This document shows, piece by piece, positions 1 through 7,302 of a stretch of DNA of 64,000 nt. This stretch comes from an uncultured Armatimonadota bacterium (GTDB taxonomy: Bacteria > Armatimonadota > Armatimonadia > Armatimonadales > Armatimonadaceae): assembly GCA_903910385.1 (NCBI GenBank), contig CAIVZM010000018.1, positions 62,001-126,000 of the forward strand, written 5' to 3'. Both the position numbers and the translations under genes were made by a program. Every line of letters starts with the position of its first letter. The first letter of the stretch is position 1. The notes beneath the pieces are model-generated. The model was not told the DNA's origin and did not search any database. It worked only from the letters and a program-made list of their open reading frames with translations.

Positions 1-207
1 CCCGTGGTTTATTATACAGCCAGGCTACATAAGCGCATTCTCTATCCCCCATTCAGGATAGACTTTACTCGTCGAAAAATTTATGATTCAAGCAATATCC
101 CTTTATGATCGAAATACAATTCCGATGCGGTAAATATATTTTCAGGACAAAAATAAATTGCAACATCCTTTGACTTGTTGAGACGCATGGTCGGGTGCGT
201 TCGACGG

Positions 208-225
208 TGCGTCAGATGCGTCAGA
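208..225. repeat. 9-bp tandem duplication
   Basis: TGCGTCAGA occurs twice back to back. It is one of several short exact tandem duplications scattered through this window. Confidence 0.8.
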
Positions 226-282
226 CAGGAACGCAATACTGCATTGCCCCCAACTTGCGTCCGATATTCTGGAGTTTTTTTA

Positions 283-288
283 TATAAT
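283..288 (+). promoter_or_regulatory. Candidate -10 box for the first gene
   Basis: TATAAT lies about 20 bases before the ATG at 308, with GAGG (294-297) between them. No good -35 hexamer is seen at 16-18 bases upstream; the nearest TTG-like hexamer is 22 bases away. The transcript leader would be very short. Confidence 0.35.
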
Positions 289-307
289 CTTGCGAGGTCT
301 GATTACA

Positions 308-1399
308 ATGAGCGTATTATTGGAACTGAGCCGTTTACAGTCTGTAGATGTCCGGTCTTGCTGGAAGCATGAAGCGCTAGATTTTACGCCATGGCTTGCA
401 GAAGCGGAGAACATGACACTTCTAAGCGAGACGGTAGGGATGGATCTGGAACTGGTTGGGACAGAGCAGTCCGTAGGCGGCTTCAACGCAGATATCTTAT
501 GCCGGGATAATGCCTCAGGGGAGTTTGTCCTCATTGAAAATCAGTTGGAGGGAACCGACCATTCGCACCTCGGGCAGTTATTGACCTATACGGCAGGTTT
601 GCAAGCGCGACGCATTATCTGGGTTGCGCGGCGGTTTCGCGAAGAACATCGGGCGGCTCTCGACTGGTTGAATGAGAACACTATTCCCGAAGTACGTTTT
701 TATGGATTGGAAATTCAGCTCTGGCGGATTGGAGATAACGGACCAGTCGCTCCCAAGTTCAATGTTATCTGCCAACCAAATACTTTTTCCAAGGCTGTGA
801 CAGCGAAAAAGGAAGCGGAAAACGGCGGCAAAACCGATGCGTCCTACCGTCTACTGTATTGGACAGCGATGTTCGACCGTCTTAAAGAAAATCCTTTTCC
901 TCCTTTGAAACTGACCGCACCCCAAGATCGAAACTGGGCTTACTTCTCAGTTGGGCGTAGCAATTTTGGCATAAATCCAGTCATCAGTCATGAGAAGAAA
1001 ATTGTACGCGTCGAGCTTTATATCAGTGGGGTTCATGCCAAATATTATTTCCACGAATTGCAAAAGCAACAAGCGGAGATTGAGCAGGTGACCGGCCCTT
1101 TGCAATGGGAGGAACTTCCCGGAAAGAGGGATTGCCGGATTGCCATTTATTTACAGGATACTAACCCTTTGGACGAAACCCTCTGGACGGAACAGCATGA
1201 GTGGATACTGAAAAATGCGCAGAAATTCGACATGGCATTTCGATCAAGGATAGATTCAAAAGTCTTACCTGCGCCTCCTGCATCTTTGCAAAACGGAACG
1301 AGCGAGATGGCTGACATAGCGGAAATGGAACAGGATGCAGATCAGGATGCAGATCAGGATGCAGATCAGGATGCAGATCAGGATGCAGATCAGGGCTAA
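308..1399 (+). CDS. DUF4268-like protein with PD-(D/E)XK-type fold
   Basis: The protein has about 363 residues. The N-terminal third carries the pattern of a restriction-nuclease-like fold: GFNADIL (Asp near residue 62), then LIENQLEGTDHSHLGQLLTY (Glu 77, Gln 79). This Asp...Glu-x-Gln arrangement with the DH-HLGQ-LTY signature is what I know from DUF4268-type proteins, often found beside restriction or defence genes. The middle segment with NWAYFSVGRSNFGINPVIS fits the DUF4268 half. The C-terminus is a run of Asp-Ala-Asp-Gln repeats encoded by a 12-bp tandem repeat. I chose ATG 308 over the TTG at 290 because GAGG sits 10 bases before it. It may be a nuclease or a DNA-binding remnant of that fold; catalysis is not proven because Lys is replaced by Gln in the third position. 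Confidence 0.7.
   Translation: MSVLLELSRLQSVDVRSCWKHEALDFTPWLAEAENMTLLSETVGMDLELVGTEQSVGGFNADILCRDNASGEFVLIENQLEGTDHSHLGQLLTYTAGLQARRIIWVARRFREEHRAALDWLNENTIPEVRFYGLEIQLWRIGDNGPVAPKFNVICQPNTFSKAVTAKKEAENGGKTDASYRLLYWTAMFDRLKENPFPPLKLTAPQDRNWAYFSVGRSNFGINPVISHEKKIVRVELYISGVHAKYYFHELQKQQAEIEQVTGPLQWEELPGKRDCRIAIYLQDTNPLDETLWTEQHEWILKNAQKFDMAFRSRIDSKVLPAPPASLQNGTSEMADIAEMEQDADQDADQDADQDADQDADQG
1331..1390 (+). repeat. 12-bp tandem repeat, five units, coding QDAD
   Basis: CAGGATGCAGAT is repeated five times exactly, in frame at the 3' end of the preceding gene, giving an acidic tail of Gln-Asp-Ala-Asp units just before the stop. Perfect identity of the units suggests recent slippage and likely length variation between strains. 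Confidence 0.95.
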
Positions 1400-1890
1400 G
1401 CGGTTAGGGAATGCCAGCAAGCCATATTAAAATCGCCACCGGGGATTCCGTCGCCATTGCTTCCGTTATGGTCGTGATTGGCCAGAACGGTATAAAAGAG
1501 GGTGGAGCGTAGCAACGGGGCGTCGGATTGCGCCCCTGCCATATCCGCATTGAAGACAGGGAAGAAGTAACGCGCGTATTCGTTGGCGAGTCCGTCTTCA
1601 TACACATTGTCGCCGGTGTTGACCACGATATCCGGGCGGACGCGATGCGCTTGAAATGCGATCATTCTCTCGTGGACATCGCCGAGGGAGTTATCGCCGA
1701 AGGCGACGACGCGGCAGGGAGTTCCCCGCTTCTTTCGGGTTCGGAAGACGCCCTCAACAATCCGTGCGCCCCGCTAGACGGACACGATACTGATACCGCG
1801 TATCCAGAGACGCATTCCCGATATGGATGCGGCGTAATGGAAAGCGCTTTTGCCGTCCTGCCCTTCGACGTTGGAACGGAAGAATTTGCG
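1396..1890 (-). pseudogene. Decayed metallophosphoesterase (purple-acid-phosphatase-like)
   Basis: The minus-strand frame reads as calcineurin-like phosphoesterase: RVVAFGDNSLGD, then VVNTGDNVYEDG, then YTVLANHDHN and GIPGGDF. These match the metal-binding blocks GD, GDN and GNHD of the family. An open piece runs from 1665 to 1396 (89 residues), but the same frame continues upstream to about 1890 across an in-frame TAG at 1774-1776, still reading like the N-terminal part of the enzyme (KFFRSNVEGQDGKSAFHY). Both ends are missing: there is no signal peptide or start before the K+ channel stop, and the frame ends in ACWHSLTA soon after the third motif. I read it as a truncated, stop-interrupted remnant. 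Confidence 0.7.
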
Positions 1891-1891
1891 T

Positions 1892-2950
1892 CTATGCAGA
1901 TGTAATCAAATAAACAACAACATCGCCGGGCTGCAACAGCAGACTTTTCGCCTCCTGAAAATGGTAACGAGTCTTTCCCCGTTGCACTCCCAGAATCAAC
2001 CTATTCTCGAATAAGGGAAGGTCTGCCGCATGCTTGCCAGCCTCGCTGATGGGAACCACGTACTCGGTTGCGTCGACTCCCTGACCGAAATGGATAATAT
2101 CTTCCAGAAATTCCGGGGCGGCAGTCTGACCTACTGCAGACGCCATCAGACGTCCCCCGGAAACGGAAGAAGCTATCACCATATCGGCTCCCGCCCGGTA
2201 GATGAGTTTGATATTTTCCTCCTCACGAGCGGAGGCGATCAGGCGCAGGGAAGGGGCGGCAAGGGCGCGTACCGTTAGACAAATTAGCACACAGACATCA
2301 TCCCGACTGGGCGCGGCGATCACATGACTGGCTTTTTCAATCGCCGCCGCCCTCAGAATAGATTCCGCCGAGGCATCCCCGGTAATGGCGGTCAGCCCCT
2401 GCGCCGCCGCTTCCTGCGCCGCTCCCTCACTTGGTTCAATGACCACAATCTCTTCCGGGGAATACCCGTGCGCAATCAAATCCGTAATGACCGCACGACC
2501 TTTGACGCCGAAGCCACAGACAATAATATGATTTTTCAGACGTTGGCGTAATTTATCCATTTGCGATTTCTCACGAAGGCGTTGCAGTGTCAGTTCATAA
2601 GCGACACCCAGAAACAGAGCCCACAGGAAAACCCTGACCGGAGTCAGCAACAGGGCGTTCACCAATCGCGCTTCCTGCGTCACGGGCGCGATATCCCCAT
2701 AACCTACGGTGGTGAGAGAAACGACTGTAAAGTACAGAACGTCCGGGAACGTCATGGGACGACCGGGGTGGGCGTTATCACTCAGACCATCCCGATCAAA
2801 CCATAACCCGATAGCGACCAGCAGGATAATGGCGCAGGCGCCGAAGATACGTTTCAGCAGTCCCGGCAACGGCGGAGGTTCCGGCAGTCGCAGGACGCCG
2901 ACATTCAGAACATTATGTCGGGAGAAACGCATATCTCTTATTTTTGGCAT
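1892..2950 (-). CDS. Potassium channel with RCK (TrkA-N/TrkA-C) domain
   Basis: The protein (about 352 residues from this start) has one N-terminal membrane helix (FGACAIILLVAIGLW), a pore loop with the K+ selectivity filter TTVGYGD (near residues 80-86), a second helix, and then a cytoplasmic RCK domain beginning HIIVCGFGVKGRAV, a Rossmann GxGxxG site for nucleotide. A TrkA-C region follows (GVDATEYVVPIS to the end). This is a two-helix tetrameric K+ channel gated through the RCK domains. The open frame extends to 3049, but that overlaps the upstream galactosidase gene; ATG 2950 (MPKIRDMRF) removes the overlap, and ATG 2932 is also possible. It follows the GH36 gene on the same strand. Confidence 0.9.
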   Translation of the reverse strand: MPKIRDMRFSRHNVLNVGVLRLPEPPPLPGLLKRIFGACAIILLVAIGLWFDRDGLSDNAHPGRPMTFPDVLYFTVVSLTTVGYGDIAPVTQEARLVNALLLTPVRVFLWALFLGVAYELTLQRLREKSQMDKLRQRLKNHIIVCGFGVKGRAVITDLIAHGYSPEEIVVIEPSEGAAQEAAAQGLTAITGDASAESILRAAAIEKASHVIAAPSRDDVCVLICLTVRALAAPSLRLIASAREEENIKLIYRAGADMVIASSVSGGRLMASAVGQTAAPEFLEDIIHFGQGVDATEYVVPISEAGKHAADLPLFENRLILGVQRGKTRYHFQEAKSLLLQPGDVVVYLITSA

Positions 2951-2999
2951 AGAGGCGAGAAGCGCCTTTCCTGAGCGTTTGCTACCTTCGCCATGACAT

Positions 3000-5060
3000 T
3001 TAGAATTGCAGGGTAACTTCCGCCCCATAGTCGCCGCTGTTTTCCTCACTCACCGCGACATCCAGACGACCGGAGGCAGGATCATAGGTAAAGGCGACAG
3101 GTTCGCCGTTGACAATAACCTCTATCGGAGACTGTTCACACCATGCCACAAAGTTTCCTGCGCTTCGGAGGATCGCCGTATACGACTGTTCCCCTTCATA
3201 AAAAGAAGACATGACCTCATGGCAGTTGAAATAGTCCATCACGCCGACAAGCGCGACCGCCGGGATGAACTCATCCACCTGGTTGATCGGGATCATAGAG
3301 AAAACCTCGGCGGTCAGTGGTTCGAGGGTGATTTCCCAGGGTTCGTCCCGTTCTAAAATCCGGAGCTCATTGCGGTGATGCGCAAAGACGGCATATCGGT
3401 CGTCCTGAAAGTCAGGGATATCCGAGGGACGGATAACACCGGAGATTGCGCCGATCCCTTCGCCATGCCGGGCATGGAACGCGCCGAGGACGCCGGAGAT
3501 TCCAGCCACATTCCAGATTTTCAGAAGGACATCTTCGTGGGTCGGGTCGGCGAACAGACAATCGCGGGTCGGTCTTCCCGGATTATCGCAACGCAGAATG
3601 GAACCGTCTGGCAGAACCAGTTTTTGGAGAACGTCGAAGTTATGCCCGTCGGGTTTGTCCGAGACATATACCGGGCAACCGCCGACGGCGCGACCCGCTG
3701 CATGGTACATCCCCATCTCGTGCCCGCTCTGGAACATATCCCAATCCGGGTGGACAAATTCTCCGAAGAAGGCGGATACCTGCGCGTTCACGTACAGATG
3801 CAGACCATGCGATTCCGGTTTATTGGGCCAGAAGTCCGTGGAAGTGCGCGTCAGGTTGGAGTTCAGCGCCCCGAAAATCATTTCGTTGGCGCAGGACATG
3901 CAGTTGATCAGATTGCCCTGAAAATGGGTATGGACAGAGCCTTCCAGCGCTTCATGGTACGCCTGCATCATCGCGACACGCCCGCCCATACTCTCCGAAA
4001 TGCCTTCCAACGACGCCTGATTATCCACTTTGACGCCATCCACTCCCTGCTTCCGGAGATGCCGGTGGTAGTCCTGATAGAACCGGTAGATGCCATCCGG
4101 CGGAATAGTCCCGCAGGCGGTCCCAAACCAGTTCACCAGTTCCGGAGCATAGTGGTTGATCGCCGCGCTGTAACGTCGTGGAAGGACACGGGTTCCGTAC
4201 CCCGGCAATGTCTCAGAATCGATACCGCCCCAGTAGCCGACGACCGCATGCCAGACCAGAAACGTATGGATCGGAAACTCCGACTTTGCCATCTGAACCG
4301 TAGGAGCGAGATCACCCGGAAATTTACTCTCATCCGCGCCGAACGTCTTTAAACGTTTATCGCCCGTCGCGAAAGGTTTTACGGACTGCCAGCCATCGTC
4401 CAGAATCAGGTAACGCGGTTCGATGCCGCCCTCACGGAAACTTTCCAGCCCCAGACGCACCTTATCGTGCGTCACTTCCTGATAAAAAGCGTCCCAGGTG
4501 CACCAGCCGAAAAAGTCACAGAAGGCAGGAAGCGATTTATTACGACGCAGTCGTCCCGTCTTCAGGAATGCGGCTATACTCTCCGCACCCGCTTCCAGCA
4601 AAGTGAAAGGGTCCTCTCCCACCGCGACAAACAACCCAATCACCTGCTGCGTGACGACGGTCGGGTCGCCGGATTCCGCTACCAGTTCTATTCCGTGCTC
4701 CCCGGTTCCCTGAAGCGAGCAACGGAAAGCGCCATCGATGATTGAAACTATTAAAAGGCAGGAACCATCGACACGCTCCGCGAGAACGTACTGCGTCTCT
4801 ATAGGAATTTGCCCGCCTTGCGTCCCCGCTTTCGCGGTCATCCAGAAAGGCTCATAGCGATGACAGCAGGTAAACTTCTGGATATCGGCCAGATCCCCAA
4901 CCGGAAAGAGGAGCCGCGCCAAAGCTTTTTCGGCTGAAAATTGCAAATATACGCCGACTCCCGTCGGGTCTTCCCTGCTGAGAACCGTAGCGGGAACATT
5001 TGAGAGTACCGTCGCTCCCTCCAGAGTCAGAGTTCCGTTCGTCAGTGTCAAACCGTTCAA
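3000..5060 (-). CDS. Raffinose-synthase/Sip1-type GH36 alpha-galactosidase
   Basis: A 686-residue cytoplasmic protein with no signal peptide. Hallmarks of the raffinose synthase/seed-imbibition branch of GH36: FFGWCTWDAFY (about 183-193), YLILDDGWQS, and DGVKVDNQASLE with the nucleophile Asp 346. The acid/base motif HPDWDMFQS follows near Asp 441. The N-terminal beta-sandwich and C-terminal beta domain fill the rest. Bacterial members usually hydrolyse alpha-galactosides rather than synthesise raffinose; the exact substrate cannot be read here. The TTG start at 5060 is supported by GGGAGG eight bases upstream. It sits directly after two ABC permease genes on the same strand with an 80-base gap, so it is probably cotranscribed with them. 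Confidence 0.9.
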   Translation of the reverse strand: MNGLTLTNGTLTLEGATVLSNVPATVLSREDPTGVGVYLQFSAEKALARLLFPVGDLADIQKFTCCHRYEPFWMTAKAGTQGGQIPIETQYVLAERVDGSCLLIVSIIDGAFRCSLQGTGEHGIELVAESGDPTVVTQQVIGLFVAVGEDPFTLLEAGAESIAAFLKTGRLRRNKSLPAFCDFFGWCTWDAFYQEVTHDKVRLGLESFREGGIEPRYLILDDGWQSVKPFATGDKRLKTFGADESKFPGDLAPTVQMAKSEFPIHTFLVWHAVVGYWGGIDSETLPGYGTRVLPRRYSAAINHYAPELVNWFGTACGTIPPDGIYRFYQDYHRHLRKQGVDGVKVDNQASLEGISESMGGRVAMMQAYHEALEGSVHTHFQGNLINCMSCANEMIFGALNSNLTRTSTDFWPNKPESHGLHLYVNAQVSAFFGEFVHPDWDMFQSGHEMGMYHAAGRAVGGCPVYVSDKPDGHNFDVLQKLVLPDGSILRCDNPGRPTRDCLFADPTHEDVLLKIWNVAGISGVLGAFHARHGEGIGAISGVIRPSDIPDFQDDRYAVFAHHRNELRILERDEPWEITLEPLTAEVFSMIPINQVDEFIPAVALVGVMDYFNCHEVMSSFYEGEQSYTAILRSAGNFVAWCEQSPIEVIVNGEPVAFTYDPASGRLDVAVSEENSGDYGAEVTLQF

Positions 5061-5139
5061 AGTTTACGCCTCCCGCCATCCCTGAATTAGTTGTTACCAA
5101 TCGCGTTATCAGACCGATTTTACCCGTTTTCTCACGCCA

Positions 5140-6036
5140 TTATCCCTGCTCGAAGGGTTGCCCCAGCGCTGCCGGGGCTTTTGCCCGTCCGCCACGGATC
5201 GCCAGAGCGAGTAGGGTCAGAACATAGGGAACCGCCAGAAAAATCGGGTACGGAATGCGAAAGACGCCCGCCGCCTGCATTCGGGCCTGCGCCACATCGG
5301 CGGCGGCGAATAGCAGAGCCGCTCCCAGCGCTCCGAACGGCGTCCACCGCCCGAAGATAACGACCGCCAGTGCAATAAAGCCGCGCCCGCCGGTCATGCC
5401 CTCAGTGAAGGTATTGGAAATGCCGATCGCCAGCGATGCGCCGCCGATGCCACAAAGCCCTCCGGTCACCATACAAACAAGAACGCGAAGGCGATTTACC
5501 GAGGTTCCTGCCGCCGCCGCTGCTTCCGGAACTTCCCCCGCCGCCCGCAGGGTGACGCCCAATCGGGTGCGAAACAGGAGCCAGTGCGCCACCGGAACCA
5601 GCAGAAGCGCTCCCAGCGTCACCGCATTCACCGCCGTGCCGCCATTGCCGAAAAGGGGGGGGATCGTGGGAGCGGAGACGGCTTTCGTTCCACCGGCAGT
5701 CCAGGCTCTATAGAGGACTCCGGTCAGACCCAGCGCCAGAAAGTTGATTGTCGTGCCGACGATTACCTGATCGCGTCGCATACCGACGCCGAAAAGCGCG
5801 AAGAGAGCGGCAGTAATCATCCCGGTGGTCATTGCAGCGAGGATACCGATTGCGGGAGAGCCTGTCGTTGTCGATACAATGACCGCAGTCAGCGCCCCGA
5901 TCAGTAATAACCCTTCCAGACCGATATTGATGACCCCAACACGCTCGGAGAATAACTCGCCCAGCGAAGCCAGCAAAAGCGGCGTCGCATAAGTCAGGCT
6001 CTGTATGAAAAAGGAAAAGATAAATAGCGCGGTCAC
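5140..6036 (-). CDS. BMP-family (nucleoside-type) ABC importer permease 2
   Basis: A 298-residue hydrophobic protein with the conserved opening SLTYATPLLLASLGELFSER and GVINIGLEG. This pattern belongs to the second inner-membrane subunit of BmpA/NupNOPQ-type importers, relatives of the branched-chain amino acid permeases. About eight or more membrane segments are evident. It starts with GTG, preceded by a GGGGGG run about 11 bases upstream. The first permease lies 70 bases upstream; the ATPase and lipoprotein are 5 to 8 kb away. The family usually imports nucleosides, and the neighbouring GH36 gene does not change that assignment but makes a sugar-related substrate worth considering. Confidence 0.88.
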   Translation of the reverse strand: MTALFIFSFFIQSLTYATPLLLASLGELFSERVGVINIGLEGLLLIGALTAVIVSTTTGSPAIGILAAMTTGMITAALFALFGVGMRRDQVIVGTTINFLALGLTGVLYRAWTAGGTKAVSAPTIPPLFGNGGTAVNAVTLGALLLVPVAHWLLFRTRLGVTLRAAGEVPEAAAAAGTSVNRLRVLVCMVTGGLCGIGGASLAIGISNTFTEGMTGGRGFIALAVVIFGRWTPFGALGAALLFAAADVAQARMQAAGVFRIPYPIFLAVPYVLTLLALAIRGGRAKAPAALGQPFEQG

Positions 6037-6106
6037 GGCAGGAAATACCCCCCGGAAGCGGATCGGGCGGCGTCTTTTGCTATTTCGCGGTTTATCCCTT
6101 CCCTTT

Positions 6107-7162
6107 TCATTCCTCGCTTCCCGTCCTTTGATTTTTTCGTCCCTGCGCCCAGGCGTACCCCAGAAGAGCGAAAAGCGTTACCGCCTGCAGGATTTGCACG
6201 ACAACGGCGGAGACGCCCGGAATGCGTTGCTGAACCGCGACCCCGCCTACCGTCAGCGCCCCGAAGAACAAAGCGGACGGCACTACACCCAGCGGATTCA
6301 AATTCGCCAGAAGCGCGACGGCGATAGCGGTATAGCCATAACCGGGGGAAAAACCTTCCGAAAGCCGATAAAGGACGCCGCACATCTGTACCGCGCCACC
6401 CAGTCCCGATAAGGCTCCGGAAAGCAGAAAAGCGGTTATCAATGTCCGGTTGAGCGGAATTCCCGCCGCTTCCGCCGCTTCGGCTCCGGCGCCGACCGCA
6501 CGCAGGGCGAATCCTCCCGCTGTCCACTTCAGATAGAACCATACCACCGCCGCCATAATAAGAGCAAGAATGACGCCGCCGTGTAACCGGGTTTGCGGTA
6601 TCAGAATCAAGAAGCGGGCGGGTATCGCCAGCGGGTCGGACTGCGGGAACGCTTTCGCCGCTTCCTGAAGCGGTCCACGCACCATCCATGCGAGTAATTG
6701 CAGAGCGACGAAGTTGAGAAGAAGGGTCGAAAGGACTTCCTGAACGCCGCGATAGATTTTCATCGCCGCCGCAATTGCCGCCCATGCCGCCCCGGCAAGC
6801 GCCCCGGCAAGCAGCGCAAGAGGTAAATGGAGCGGCGCCGGGACGCCGTGCATCGTCCCGATCCAAGTAGCGCACATCGCCCCGACCAGAAACTGCCCTT
6901 CCGCCCCGATATTGAACAATTGACACCGGAACGCCAGAGCGACTCCCAGACCTGTCAGCAAAAGCGGAATGGTCTGGACAATAGTGTCCGCCGTGTTGTA
7001 GCGCGTTCCGAACGCGCCATTCCACAGGGCGGACGCTACCGCTATCGGCGATGCGCCAATGAGGAGGATTACCCCGGTCAGCGTCGCCAATCCGATACCC
7101 AGACAGATAGACAGGAGAGGCAGGTTAGAGATAAAAAGGCGGAATCGTTGCGAAAAAGGCAT
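6107..7162 (-). CDS. BMP-family (nucleoside-type) ABC importer permease 1
   Basis: A 351-residue integral membrane protein, the larger permease of a nucleoside-type importer. Diagnostic stretches are IVQTIPLLLTGLGVALAFR, LFNIGAEGQFLVGAM and GVQEVLSTLLLNFVA. It pairs with the permease downstream. A short divergent region (7163-7302) separates it from the plus-strand cytochrome-like gene. The Shine-Dalgarno match before ATG 7162 is weak. Its partner ATPase (11121-12704) and binding lipoprotein lie beyond the plus-strand gene pair. Confidence 0.88.
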   Translation of the reverse strand: MPFSQRFRLFISNLPLLSICLGIGLATLTGVILLIGASPIAVASALWNGAFGTRYNTADTIVQTIPLLLTGLGVALAFRCQLFNIGAEGQFLVGAMCATWIGTMHGVPAPLHLPLALLAGALAGAAWAAIAAAMKIYRGVQEVLSTLLLNFVALQLLAWMVRGPLQEAAKAFPQSDPLAIPARFLILIPQTRLHGGVILALIMAAVVWFYLKWTAGGFALRAVGAGAEAAEAAGIPLNRTLITAFLLSGALSGLGGAVQMCGVLYRLSEGFSPGYGYTAIAVALLANLNPLGVVPSALFFGALTVGGVAVQQRIPGVSAVVVQILQAVTLFALLGYAWAQGRKNQRTGSEE

Positions 7163-7302
7163 CGTATCTGCGGAACGTCCAGGAAGGCGATATCGCCGTT
7201 ATACCCTACAAAACAGAGAAGCGGCGAGTACGCTCCCAAAAAGAGTTCTAAAATGAGGAAAGAATGAAACTTTAAGGCGCCGACTGCGTCGGTAAACACG
7301 GT

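Larger units (their letters stand above)
1..307. other. AT-rich gene-free edge region
   Basis: No convincing open frame lies here on either strand. The stretch is AT-richer than the coding DNA that follows, carries a 9-bp tandem duplication (208-225), and ends in a -10-like TATAAT at 283-288 in front of the first gene. It may hold the end of a gene or operon lying outside the window, but nothing shows that. Confidence 0.5.

Noticed and set aside
3000-3049. Longer start of the K+ channel at 3049
   Set aside because: It would overlap the GH36 gene by about 50 bases and adds a basic leader not seen in such channels.
3375-4352. 325-residue plus-strand frame antisense to the GH36 gene
   Set aside because: It lies wholly opposite a well-supported gene and its sequence is basic and unlike any family.
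6033-7025. 330-residue minus frame overlapping the first permease
   Set aside because: Arg/Gly/Ser-rich out-of-frame translation of the permease gene.
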